64,000 bases of DNA from Anaerolineae bacterium (GTDB lineage: Bacteria; Chloroflexota; Anaerolineae; Aggregatilineales; Phototrophicaceae): assembly GCA_022821805.1 (NCBI GenBank), contig JAJECX010000029.1, positions 89,253-153,252 on the forward strand. Reading direction: 5' to 3'. The notes below the pieces were generated by a model, which was given only the letters and a program-made list of their open reading frames with translations, was not told the DNA's origin and ran no database searches. Of the stretch, positions 7,448-16,030 are shown one piece after another. Numbering within the stretch: the first letter of the stretch is position 1; each line of letters opens with the position of its first letter. Made by a program: the position numbers and the translations under genes.

Positions 7448-9447
7448 CCGCCCGCCTGGCGGATGAGCAGCTCCTGCCCGGGATAAATCCAGCGCCCCAT
7501 GTTCTCTAACTGGTTGATAATGACGATTTCGAGCGGATCGACTTCATAGGCGACAGCGATCGCATGGATGGTGTCGCCCAACTGCGCGATATGCCTGATG
7601 GACCCGTCGGGCTGGGCTGCCTGCGGCTGGACGAACGGGGCATATTGTACTGTCGGCTTTGCCGCCGGCGGAGGCGCCGCCTTGACGCATTCCGCGGCCG
7701 GCGGTCCGCCAAAGGTGCTGACTATGCCGAAGACGCGCCCGTCCAAGGCGTTGTCCAGCACGACATGATTTATTTTCCCTTCGACATTTGGACCTTTGGA
7801 TATCACGATGTAGCGCCGCGGCACGAGCAGCTCCGCATGATATTTCGGGTCAATCTCAAAGAAGTGGCGAATTTCGGGTGTCAGCCCCGCGCGCACCGCC
7901 ACGCGCCCGTCGGCCGAACAAGCCACAAGACCGTTCTCCACCGCCTCCACCTGCGGCTGGGAAACGCCTAATTTGAAGAAGCCTTCGCTTTCGGAGTTGA
8001 CGCGATAGATATAGGCGGCCGACGGCTGCACCCGTGGACGGCAGATGACGCCAATCGCCCCGAGTTTTAGGTCGCAATCCTCCGGCTTTATTGGTTCGCA
8101 ATGCGGATTGCAGGTTACAGCAGGGGTTTGCGGCGGTTGCGGCGGCGCAACTACGATAGGAATCACCGGATCGACAATCTCGGCGTCGCAGTCAGGATCG
8201 CGGTTGTCGCTGACAGCGCCAAAGTAATCGGCTGGCGTGTTATTCTCAAACGCGACGCAGCCATGCAGTTCAATCGTCGCACCAGCATTTTGCAGCGGGC
8301 CGAGCCCGCCGGCGTTGTTGCGAAATGCCGAATCGGTGAAACTGGTGAATCCATTTCTATAGGAGCCCCAAGCCAGCAGCACCGACCGCCCGGTTGATGA
8401 CGAGGTGGAATTGTTCTCAAAGAGCGAATTAGTAAAGCGCATCTCGCCCACATTGATGAAAGCGCCGCCAGTGGTATCCGACAATCTGAAATGATCGGCT
8501 CGCAGATCGCCCCAATGGAAGATTCTCACGCCAGCGAAGGCAACATTTTCCAAACCCAGGCTGCTGGTGGCGGCGGTGAAGAATTGCTGCCCGGCTAGGC
8601 TTGAACGCAAGGTGCGGCCATTGCCGATAATGCGAATGTCCACATCTTCCGAAATGTGAAGCGCGCCAGTCAGTTGACAGTCACCGTACAAGGGATAGGT
8701 CGCCGACACGTCCAGAACGCCAGCCGCCGGCAAACCGCAAGCCATCAGCGATGGCGGCGCGATGGCGGCTTGATACCCGTTGCCGATTGTGCCGCTGCAA
8801 GGACCCGTGCTGCTATCCGTCCAATTGCCGCTCGGATCATAGACATCATAGGGGATATTGCCCGATAAGGTCAGGCAGCCAGTCGTGGTTAAAGTTGCGC
8901 CTGTCTGCAACGAGATTGCGCCGCCGTTGCCGAAATTGCGGCGGAGGACGACATTGTTCCAAACGTGGCTTGTGTTGACCCCCGCATGGACCGCGCTGCC
9001 ATTCCCGCCCAAGGCGTAGTGGCTGGAGGAGTTGCCCGCCAATAACACATTTTCCATGCGGGTGTTGCTTAGCGCGGCTATAGCCGGTCCGCCGCGGCTG
9101 TTGATAAACGCGACGTTGGTTGCGTTCACCGTATTCGCTGTGACCGTTTCGGTCCGTGTCTGGCGCGTTCCATCAATCGTTAGATTGTTCAGATTCAGGG
9201 TATTGCGGCTGCCCCGAAGCAAGATGAAGGCGCCGCCGCTGATCGTATGCCCGCCGCCGTTTATCGTGACGCTGATGGCGCCGCTGGCTACGATAGAGCC
9301 GGTCAGTTGGCAGTCAGCCGTCAACGTATAGGTGACGGTGGAGACGATTGTACCCTGCGCCGGCAAGCCACAGGCCGCGACCAGCGGGTTGGTCTGCGCA
9401 GCTGCCGGGGGGAGCCAGACAAAGAGCAGTAGGGCGAGAAATCGCAA
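7444..9447 (-). CDS. Secreted beta-helix repeat protein with C-terminal LysM domain
   Basis: The protein has 667 residues, starting at TTG 9447 with a typical signal peptide (MRFLALLLFVWLPPAAAQ). Two long modules both open with ACGLPAxG, then TY.L..DCQLTG and an I.G.G.T stretch. This pattern fits right-handed parallel beta-helix surface proteins. The last 50 residues (HIAQLGDTIHAIAVAYEVDPLEIVIINQL...IYPGQELLI) are a LysM peptidoglycan/glycan-binding domain. It is probably exported and bound to the wall. A run of 14 C on its own strand lies 46-59 bases upstream of the start. The left end converges with the dehydrogenase remnant. Confidence 0.8.
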   Translation of the reverse strand: MRFLALLLFVWLPPAAAQTNPLVAACGLPAQGTIVSTVTYTLTADCQLTGSIVASGAISVTINGGGHTISGGAFILLRGSRNTLNLNNLTIDGTRQTRTETVTANTVNATNVAFINSRGGPAIAALSNTRMENVLLAGNSSSHYALGGNGSAVHAGVNTSHVWNNVVLRRNFGNGGAISLQTGATLTTTGCLTLSGNIPYDVYDPSGNWTDSSTGPCSGTIGNGYQAAIAPPSLMACGLPAAGVLDVSATYPLYGDCQLTGALHISEDVDIRIIGNGRTLRSSLAGQQFFTAATSSLGLENVAFAGVRIFHWGDLRADHFRLSDTTGGAFINVGEMRFTNSLFENNSTSSSTGRSVLLAWGSYRNGFTSFTDSAFRNNAGGLGPLQNAGATIELHGCVAFENNTPADYFGAVSDNRDPDCDAEIVDPVIPIVVAPPQPPQTPAVTCNPHCEPIKPEDCDLKLGAIGVICRPRVQPSAAYIYRVNSESEGFFKLGVSQPQVEAVENGLVACSADGRVAVRAGLTPEIRHFFEIDPKYHAELLVPRRYIVISKGPNVEGKINHVVLDNALDGRVFGIVSTFGGPPAAECVKAAPPPAAKPTVQYAPFVQPQAAQPDGSIRHIAQLGDTIHAIAVAYEVDPLEIVIINQLENMGRWIYPGQELLIRQAGG

Positions 9448-9492
9448 AGCGCTAAAGCCTATTTGCAGACCCGCGCGGCAAAGGTCAGTTGC

Positions 9493-9506
9493 GGGGGGGG
9501 GGGGGG
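9493..9506. repeat. Homopolymer tract, 14 consecutive G (+ strand)
   Basis: An uninterrupted G14 (C14 on the minus strand) lies between a TAGAATAAT-like element (about 9530, minus strand) and the TTG start of the secreted LysM protein. Such tracts change length easily by slippage and could alter promoter spacing. Confidence 0.9.
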
Positions 9507-9695
9507 CATATTTTGCATTTGAATTACTAAATTATTCTAACCCGTGGACACGCGCATTGAGGGACGTGATCCCAGAATTTGAGGTTAAAGCCACCGCCTC
9601 GCTTGGATTTCTCACATTTTAACGCGGAGTTTGTGAATATGCAACAAATACAAGCCTCGGGGGATTGTCGACACGGGCCCGCGGCAGGCGGGGTC

Positions 9696-11948
9696 TTACA
9701 TCTGATTCCCATAAGCCTGGCCGACAGCGCTGGCTTGCGAACTGACCACGCGAATCAGCTCATCGTCGTGGTCGCGCGCGAACTGGCGCAGCTCAGCCAT
9801 ATTGGTCACGCCGACGTCAGCCAAGGCCCGCGCCGCGTAGTGCTTAAAGGTATTGAGGTAGAAGACCATCGAGTTGGCTTTCTCTTCAAAGAAGCGGTAG
9901 CCGGCTTTGCCTTCGACATTGCGCGTCCGGCCGCCGGGGCGCAGCCGCTTCCGGGCCAAGGCGGGATTGGCGCTCTCGATGATCATCGTCGGCGCCGAGG
10001 CGCTGCCGTGATAAGGCATGCAGACCTTGCCGCTCTTATGCTCGAAGTAGATATCGCCCTGCTCGATGACACAGCGCGCCAGCTGCTGATTATAAGAAAT
10101 CAGGTCGATGCCCATCAGCAGCAGGTGTCCCATTGAGGTTCCGATGCCACCCTCGACCGCGATCGTCACATCGTTGAAGCGCTCATCGGTGGTGATGCTG
10201 TAGACCTCTTCAAGCGTGGTCACCGCCATGCCGTTGGTCGCTGAGGTGCATTGACGCCCGCCGCCATGACCGAAAAACAAGCCATCAGCGCGTATATCGG
10301 GCGCAATCAGCTTCAGACATTGCGCCTTGTCGCTAACTTGCCCGACGAATAGCTCGATCTCATCGCCGAATTCAGCGCGGATGGCGGCGGCGACCTCGAT
10401 CACGCGCGGGTCGGAGTTGATGGTATAAATGCGGAAAAACCGCACGCCGGCTTTTTCATAGAGATAGCGGGCGTCGGCGACCTCGTCTTCCACATTGCTG
10501 CAGCCGATGGCGGCGCCGATGTTGCGGGCGGCGCGCTGATAATCGACATCGGACGTCAGCACAGACCGAAGCGCATCTTTTGCCGCGTTGATCACAGCCG
10601 CCTGCCGATCGATATACCCGGCGAAGAGGCTGTTGCGATGGGTGAAGATGGCATGGTGTCCTATCGCCGCCGTCGCCAGCACATCGCGCCAGCCCGATAT
10701 CGCTGGCATCGAGCCAAAGCCGAGCACGCTGCGCGGGTATTTGCCGATGCGATTGAACAAGCCGCATTCGGCGCTGTGCGTGCGCGAGACATGGCGCGCT
10801 GATGACATCTTGCGATAGCCCAGGTCTTTCCAGGAATAGGTGCTGGTGATGAAGGGATTCTCGTTCAAACCGAGGACGGATTCGACCGTTAGCGAGCGGC
10901 GATTGCTGCGTTGCGGAATCGCGCCATGGCGTCCGACGCCATCCAGCGTAGCCAACACTTCAACGCTTTGATTGCTGCGAAAGAAATCGGCTCGCTGCGC
11001 CAGGCAGAGTCTCCGCCTGTCGGGACCAAACTGCCAGATGACCGGACTGCCGTTCTTGTTCATGTGCAGTGTGCCACGGTCGACATCAGTGAGGATGAGG
11101 CCGATGCTGCTGCTATCGCCTTTGGGCAGATATCGAGTGTAATAGATGTTCTCTTCGTATTGTATCGGCTGGTAATTGGAGGCCTCAAAGCGACGATTGG
11201 GTGGATTGGCGTCTTCCAGCGCCTCCAGCGAAAAAGCGAATTGCAGCGCCGCCTCATCTTGCAGCGCGTCATAATCAACCCGCTCCACTTCTTGGCGATA
11301 GGGCTCAGGGATCATGAAGACACCCTGCCCTAACGCGAACGGCTGATCACGCAGCGCCTCGAGCGCCTTCCGCCGCATATTGTGGCAGTCCTTGTCGCCA
11401 TCGCTCATTTCAGCGAAGGTGCGCGTTTCGCCATCGGGTATGAACATATCGTCCCAGCCGAATCCGTTGGCGCCGCGCAAGGTCTCGGCGATCGTGCCTG
11501 CTGTATTTCCCTCGCGGATTTGCACCTCGGCGCCGTCATATACCGCGATCAATACCTTTGCCAACGCCGCCCGGTCGCGTCCCTTGAGCCAGCCCTCGGC
11601 GATCATGCGCCGCATTTCCGCCTCTTCGCAGAAATCTTTGATGTACGCGCCGGGTCTGCCGCCTAATCCGCGCAGCGCCAACGATGTTTCTTCCACCAGG
11701 ATCGGGTTGTAGTCATTCGCCTTATAGGCTTCGATCGCCTTGCGCTCAACCACCTTATAGGGATCGAGGCTCTGAATCTCTTCAATGTCGAGCCTTTTGC
11801 CAACGATTTCGATGTCGGGCAAGATGCGGCGGAATTCCTCCAGCTTGTTGCGGTTCGTGGTGGCGACCTCGAGATAAGGATGGTCGGCGCGGCGCGGCTG
11901 CAGCGTGTTGATGACCTTGGGCTCGGTCACATAAAGGAGTCGGGGCAT
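9696..11948 (-). CDS. HAM1/RdgB-type NTP pyrophosphatase fused to an IMP dehydrogenase-like domain
   Basis: The protein has 750 residues from ATG 11948 (MPRLLYVTEP), with GGAAAA upstream; an in-frame TTG at 11987 is less likely. Residues 25-200 resemble ITPase/HAM1: TTNRNKLEEF, LVEETSLAL and GANGFGWDDMFIPDGETRTFAEM match the family's substrate and metal segments. Residues about 440-720 resemble the IMPDH/GMP reductase TIM barrel: GAAIG, then GGGRQCTS with a candidate catalytic Cys567, VEGGIGTSMG (phosphate loop), MPYHGSASAPTM and a late helix ending VGVTNMAELR. HAM1 enzymes hydrolyse ITP/XTP to the monophosphate, and IMPDH oxidises IMP to XMP, so coupled salvage is a reasonable inference. The 240-residue middle part is unassigned. 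Confidence 0.75.
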   Translation of the reverse strand: MPRLLYVTEPKVINTLQPRRADHPYLEVATTNRNKLEEFRRILPDIEIVGKRLDIEEIQSLDPYKVVERKAIEAYKANDYNPILVEETSLALRGLGGRPGAYIKDFCEEAEMRRMIAEGWLKGRDRAALAKVLIAVYDGAEVQIREGNTAGTIAETLRGANGFGWDDMFIPDGETRTFAEMSDGDKDCHNMRRKALEALRDQPFALGQGVFMIPEPYRQEVERVDYDALQDEAALQFAFSLEALEDANPPNRRFEASNYQPIQYEENIYYTRYLPKGDSSSIGLILTDVDRGTLHMNKNGSPVIWQFGPDRRRLCLAQRADFFRSNQSVEVLATLDGVGRHGAIPQRSNRRSLTVESVLGLNENPFITSTYSWKDLGYRKMSSARHVSRTHSAECGLFNRIGKYPRSVLGFGSMPAISGWRDVLATAAIGHHAIFTHRNSLFAGYIDRQAAVINAAKDALRSVLTSDVDYQRAARNIGAAIGCSNVEDEVADARYLYEKAGVRFFRIYTINSDPRVIEVAAAIRAEFGDEIELFVGQVSDKAQCLKLIAPDIRADGLFFGHGGGRQCTSATNGMAVTTLEEVYSITTDERFNDVTIAVEGGIGTSMGHLLLMGIDLISYNQQLARCVIEQGDIYFEHKSGKVCMPYHGSASAPTMIIESANPALARKRLRPGGRTRNVEGKAGYRFFEEKANSMVFYLNTFKHYAARALADVGVTNMAELRQFARDHDDELIRVVSSQASAVGQAYGNQM

Positions 11949-12129
11949 GATGTAATTTTCCAAGTTTAACGCGGACCTACGCTCCAATTATTGCAGAGGC
12001 GCGCGATTGGTGATAGTGGCGTCAAGTCAAAGCCAACGTCAGTTTTCCGAAGCTTGAAAACCGGTCAAAACATCGAGTGAAGCTATTAAAGTCAACTGAT
12101 ATAACTAATTCGCAACTGTTTTGAACCGC

Positions 12130-12158
12130 TTGAATTTGTGAAGACGTTGAAGTACAAT
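12130..12158 (+). promoter_or_regulatory. Sigma70-type promoter for the small membrane genes
   Basis: TTGAAT at 12130-12135, a 17-base spacer, then TACAAT at 12153-12158. It lies about 65 bases before ATG 12224 in an AT-rich stretch. Confidence 0.55.
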
Positions 12159-12223
12159 TGTTGAATTAGGAGCGGACCGCGCAGAGTGAATTGCAGACGA
12201 GTGAGATATTGAGAGTGTCTACC

Positions 12224-12391
12224 ATGAGCGAGAAAAACGCTTCAATGCCGGACAAACGTATTTTCCTCTACCTGATTGCGATAATCGCTGCAATAACCGT
12301 GCTCCTGGCCCTGTATGCGGGTCGCTCGCCGCTTGACATTGTAGCGTATCTCGGATTTACATCGGGCATCACTTTCATTTTCTTCGGCTAA
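12224..12391 (+). CDS. Small two-helix membrane protein, unknown function
   Basis: The protein has 55 residues from ATG 12224 (MSEKNASMPDKRIF); an upstream TTG at 12191 would add 11 residues without support. Two hydrophobic segments (IFLYLIAIIAAITVLLALYA and DIVAYLGFTSGITFIFFG) follow a charged N-terminus. A promoter lies at 12130. The stop codon is followed three bases later by another ATG (12395), so the two small genes look cotranscribed and coupled. I recognise no family. Confidence 0.5.
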   Translation: MSEKNASMPDKRIFLYLIAIIAAITVLLALYAGRSPLDIVAYLGFTSGITFIFFG

Positions 12392-12394
12392 TAC

Positions 12395-12678
12395 ATGCAG
12401 CTTGTTCTTTACAGCCTGTGTATCTTCATCGAACTGCTTGCATCGGCTCTTTTTTATTAGGATACGAAGGTACGCAAATTCGCGAGTTTCTGATTGGCGT
12501 TGCGGCGATAATCGTGCTCGCTTCACGAATAATCAAGCCTCAACAAAAGAGAAACGAGCCAAATGAGAAGAGCGAACAAATTGAAACGCGACGTGCGCGC
12601 CGCTTAAGCGCCCGAGGTGACGGGCTTGAAGACAATTCAGAATCAAACAGCGAATCCGACTTGAGCCAGACCAGTTGA
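12395..12678 (+). pseudogene. Small membrane protein, apparently frameshifted at a T6 run
   Basis: ATG 12395 opens MQLVLYSLCIFIELLASALFY and stops at TAG just after a six-T run at about 12450-12456. One base shifted, the frame continues LLGYEGTQIREFLIGVAAIIVLASRIIKPQQKRNEPNEK... to 12678. Joined across the run, this would be a protein of about 94 residues with two membrane helices and a charged Ser/Glu/Arg-rich tail. It may be a sequencing error, a true mutation or programmed slippage. The downstream part alone could start at GTG 12418. It follows the 12224 gene with a three-base gap. Confidence 0.4.
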
Positions 12679-12765
12679 GCCAAGCAATGAATTCGCCATC
12701 TGCGTATGGCTCTAGTCCCCAAGTCTTCAAAGAAAACTACAAGGCACCGCCGGAAAAGCAAGCGC

Positions 12766-13671
12766 TTAACCGGCCCGCGCGACAAAGTCCAGCTTCAAGT
12801 CCACATCATCGGTCACGTTGGCCACCGAGGGCACGTCGGGAATCACCAGACCGAAGTCGGCGTGCAGCAGGTTCACTATCGCGCTGCCGCTGATCTGCGT
12901 GTCGCTATCCAGCGTCACGGCAGCGGCGAAGGTAACGCTACGGGTAACGCCGGCCACTGTCAAGTCGCCAGCCACGTCAAAGGTAACGCTGTCACCCGCG
13001 GCCACCGAGTCGGCGGACCAGTTGCTTAACTCGCGTGGCTCAAAGATGATAAACTCGTGCTCGTCTTGGGCCGACCGCAGAATCTGGCTACGCAGCGCTC
13101 GATTGCGGAAGCTGTTGTCCGTCTCCAGCGTGCGCGCGTTGATCACGATGGCGCCGATGGACGATGCGGCTGGATTCGCCAGATCGACCATAATACTGCC
13201 GCCGACTTCATTGGTGGACCCGATCACAGTTGTCCGTACACCGCGCAGGTCTTCTTCGAGCGTGAAGCTTGCTCCGCTTTCCGCCGACACAATCTTGAAT
13301 TCGACCGGCTCGCTCACGGCGGCGGCTTCCATGGCAGCGCTGACGCTGCTGTCGACCGCCTCAGCCACCGCGACCGCCACCGCATCGGCAATCACCGTAT
13401 TGGCGACATCCACCATCGCCGTGCCGACCGCTTGCGCCAAGGCCGCGTCACTCGCTTCTTGCGTCGCCAGCTTTTCCTCTATGGTCAAGCTCGGCTCGCC
13501 CGAGCCGCCCGTGTACCAAATATAACCAAGGATGCCCGCCGCGGCGCCGCCCGCCAACGCGACCAGCAAGAGCAGCACGACCAAGGGATAAGATACTCCG
13601 CTCCGGTTTGAATTTGACATTCGCTTTGGCGTCTCCGTCTCATCGATCCATTGCTTACGTCCTAAGGACAT
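12766..13671 (-). CDS. YceI-family protein with N-terminal membrane anchor
   Basis: The C-terminal 180 residues have the YceI lipocalin-like pattern (FKIVSAESGASFTLEEDL..., VNARTLETDNSFRNRALRSQIL, FEPREL, LTVAGVTRSVTFAAAVT, HADFGL). YceI proteins bind isoprenoid-type lipids in the envelope. One membrane helix lies near the N-terminus (YPLVVLLLLVALAGGAAAGILGYIWY), followed by an Ala/Val-rich helical linker. ATG 13671 gives 301 residues. ATG 13620 (MSNSNRSGV) gives 284 and has a GGAGA about 12 bases upstream, so it may be the real start. The iteron-like region lies immediately upstream. Confidence 0.8.
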   Translation of the reverse strand: MSLGRKQWIDETETPKRMSNSNRSGVSYPLVVLLLLVALAGGAAAGILGYIWYTGGSGEPSLTIEEKLATQEASDAALAQAVGTAMVDVANTVIADAVAVAVAEAVDSSVSAAMEAAAVSEPVEFKIVSAESGASFTLEEDLRGVRTTVIGSTNEVGGSIMVDLANPAASSIGAIVINARTLETDNSFRNRALRSQILRSAQDEHEFIIFEPRELSNWSADSVAAGDSVTFDVAGDLTVAGVTRSVTFAAAVTLDSDTQISGSAIVNLLHADFGLVIPDVPSVANVTDDVDLKLDFVARAG

Positions 13672-13782
13672 TCTATAAGTTAATACGGAAGCGCTTGCAA
13701 TTAAACTGTAAACTCTTCAATCAACAGCGCCGATTGCGGAAGTCATCGATTTTTGTATTTCGTGATGCTTGCGTCTCGACTA

Positions 13783-14187
13783 TTTATCCCAAGCGACAAC
13801 TTAATTTATCCCAAGATATCCCAACGAATTGGCGTTCTTCAATGCAGCATCATACGGTCGCCTGTTCAAAACTTTGCACAAGAGACGCGGCGCTCCTGTG
13901 TAAAACCTGTCGACAGACATCTACATGCTGCCCTCAAATCAGCCCGAACTGTTCAAAAGATCGTAATGATCGTCGTAATTGTTCAAACGTCCCGGCGCCT
14001 TGCGGCAAAGTGTGCAAAGGCAGCCCAGTTATGCACGCCAATCTGTTCAAAACCTTTATCCCAAATTTCCCAAGCAACTTGGACATTATTGGGATAAAAT
14101 CAGCGAAACTCACTGCAACCTGCGATAGGCTTGGGTTATTTTACCCAATGCATATAACTCCGCGCGACGCCTTGAACAGTTTGCACA
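13783..14187. repeat. Iteron-like region: three interleaved short motifs, origin- or centromere-like
   Basis: This 670-base gene-free stretch (13672-14342) holds three repeated motifs. TTTATCCCAA occurs at 13783, 13805 and 14055, inverted at 14089, with an ATATCCCAA variant at 13816. TGTTCAAA occurs at 13863, 13950, 13980 and 14044, inverted at 14172. TTTGCACA occurs at 13873 and 14180, inverted at 14011. TGTTCAAAA and TTTGCACA are adjacent at both ends. There is also a 10-bp palindrome at 13907-13916 and a TTGGGT...ACCCAA hairpin at 14131-14148. TTATCCCAA matches the DnaA box consensus at seven of nine positions. The parA-parB pair begins 3.3 kb downstream. Confidence 0.6.
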
Positions 14188-14342
14188 GGCTCTACTAGAA
14201 CTACTACTAAGACAAAGAAACATCAGCTTCCAATTGACCTTTTGTCTTGAGACGCCGATGCGTCCTTCTTTCGCAATACGCCAAAGAGAATGCTACAATC
14301 ACTCGGTATCATCATGGCGTGGACAGTGGCAAGGAGTTGGTC

Positions 14343-15026
14343 ATGGCAGTTTCAATCAGATGGTTAGGACACTCGGCATATTCATTTGATATTGATGGGC
14401 ATAAATTGTTGATTGATCCCTTTGTGAGCGGCAATCCGGTCGCGAAAGCGGCGGCGAATGATCTGGATGCAGAGGTCATCCTGTTGACCCATGCGCATGG
14501 CGACCATGTCGGCGACTCGGTCGAGATTGCCAAGCGTACCGGCGCGCTGGTCGTCTGCAATTTCGAGATGGGCGATTGGTTCATGGCGCATGGCGTACAA
14601 AATGTGTTTCAGGGCAATCCCGGCGGCACCTTCAGCAATGACTGGATGAGCGCGAAATGGACGGTCGCGCATCACAGTTCTTCCTTTCCCGACGGCACGT
14701 ACGGCGGCCAGCCCAATGGCTTTGTAATTCGGGGAGGCGGCGCGACGATTTACCACGCTGGCGATACCTGCCTTTTCGGCGATATGAAGCTGATCGGCGA
14801 CGAAGGGCTTGACCTGGCGCTTTTGCCCATCGGCGATTGTTTCACCATGGGAATAGATGATTCGATCCGGGCGATCGGTTTTTTGCAAGCAAAACGCGTT
14901 TCGCCGATGCATTACAATACTTTCCCGCCAATTGAGCAAGACGAGGCCGCTTGGGCTGCGCGCGTCGAGGCGGAGACAGCGGCCAGCGCCGTCGTGCTCG
15001 AGCCGGACGGCGAGTTCAGTCTTTAG
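14343..15026 (+). CDS. Metal-dependent hydrolase, UPF0173 (metallo-beta-lactamase fold)
   Basis: The protein has 227 residues. ATG 14343 is preceded by AAGGAG at 14330-14335, and an upstream in-frame extension lacks a ribosome site. Metal ligands are seen in LTHAHGDHVGD (HxHxDH), the middle His of VAHHSSSF and the Asp of YHAGDTCLFGDMKLIG; a final His is in SPMHYNTFPPIEQ. The WLGHSAYSFDIDGHKLLIDPF start is typical of UPF0173 proteins, whose substrate is not established. Its 3' end overlaps the convergent nucleotidyltransferase by 11 bases. Confidence 0.9.
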   Translation: MAVSIRWLGHSAYSFDIDGHKLLIDPFVSGNPVAKAAANDLDAEVILLTHAHGDHVGDSVEIAKRTGALVVCNFEMGDWFMAHGVQNVFQGNPGGTFSNDWMSAKWTVAHHSSSFPDGTYGGQPNGFVIRGGGATIYHAGDTCLFGDMKLIGDEGLDLALLPIGDCFTMGIDDSIRAIGFLQAKRVSPMHYNTFPPIEQDEAAWAARVEAETAASAVVLEPDGEFSL

Positions 15027-15867
15027 ATGCATTGGCGGGATCGTCGCGCCACAGTTGGCGGATATAGGCGTTAATATCGCGGAATCGTCTCTCATCATAG
15101 GTGAATTGCAGCCCGTTGGCTAATTCAAGCGAGAGGCGCGAGAACAGTTCCAGCTGTATTAGCAATGCTTCCCAAAGCGCCAGCGCATCCCAGCCTGCCC
15201 AAATGCGCTGTACCTCAGTATAGGTGTTCTCGTCGGCCCAGTGGGCGATGCGTCGTCCGAGCAGCCAGGTATTGATTGGCTCGTTGCTCACAAGGCGGGT
15301 ATGCCATTCCACCATGCGCAGTAAATTTGATTTCATAGTCCAGTCGCGGTGTTTAACTACCCAGAATTCGCGGCGGCGGATAAACTGCGCCACGTGAATC
15401 GCTTCAAACCAGAACTCATTAATGGCGGCTTGAACCTCGGCGACGGCGGGTGGTGGTGGTTGAGGAAAGGATCGCGGGGACGGCGGTAGATCATGGAAGA
15501 GATCGTCCTTGTCCAAGAGAATCTGGTATCCGCGTGTGTATTCGTCCGTAAGCTGATCGCCTTGAATAGCGTCGCATGCAAGGAAGTTGAAGTCGACCTT
15601 GATGCCGGCGCTGAACCATACGAGTCGATAAGGCGTTTCGTGGTGAAGCGGGAAGCGGATCCAGACCTCTCCCAAGCCGTCCAACCAAGTATCATCCTCG
15701 ATGTAGCGCTTGATGTCGGTGGCGATGACCTGGATATCTAGGTCGGAGTATTCGTCCGTGGAGTCGTCGTGCCGTGCGAGCGAGCCGGTGACCACCAGGG
15801 CGCGGATGGCATCTTCGTGGCGAGCCCAGTCAAGAATCGCGTCGAGGAAGGGGTAAGTGATGGTCAC
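15016..15867 (-). CDS. Aminoglycoside 6-adenylyltransferase-like nucleotidyltransferase
   Basis: The protein has 283 residues from GTG 15867, which has AAAGGA eight bases upstream; an earlier in-frame TTG at 15921 is weaker. The N-terminal Pol-beta-type motif is VTGSLARHDDSTDEYSDLDIQVI (GS...DLD, two metal-binding Asp), followed by KVDFNFLACDAI with a third acidic residue. The C-terminal helical part (HWADENTYTEVQRIWAGWDALALWEALLIQLELF) follows the streptomycin 6-adenylyltransferase (AadE/AadK) plan. Many chromosomal members do not confer resistance, so the substrate is uncertain. It converges on the hydrolase at 14343. Confidence 0.82.
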   Translation of the reverse strand: MTITYPFLDAILDWARHEDAIRALVVTGSLARHDDSTDEYSDLDIQVIATDIKRYIEDDTWLDGLGEVWIRFPLHHETPYRLVWFSAGIKVDFNFLACDAIQGDQLTDEYTRGYQILLDKDDLFHDLPPSPRSFPQPPPPAVAEVQAAINEFWFEAIHVAQFIRRREFWVVKHRDWTMKSNLLRMVEWHTRLVSNEPINTWLLGRRIAHWADENTYTEVQRIWAGWDALALWEALLIQLELFSRLSLELANGLQFTYDERRFRDINAYIRQLWRDDPANASKD

Positions 15868-16030
15868 CAGTTCGGTCCTTTTGGTATAGCGGGTCGACGC
15901 GTATTTGGAAATCTGGCACAAATTGTAACAGATTCACAGCGACGGTGGCTGGAGATATTGGTTGACGATGGTCGGTATCGGCGCTGGGGCTACTGTGCTA
16001 AAATGAGCGCATCATTCAAGTGCTCGAAGA

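Noticed and set aside
12533..12785. Small minus-strand frames of 65-81 codons
   Set aside because: Antisense to the charged tail of the frameshifted membrane gene; no supporting signals.
13608..14198. 196-codon plus-strand frame across the iteron region
   Set aside because: It starts inside the YceI gene, has no ribosome site, and its Cys-rich sequence is produced by the repeated DNA motifs.
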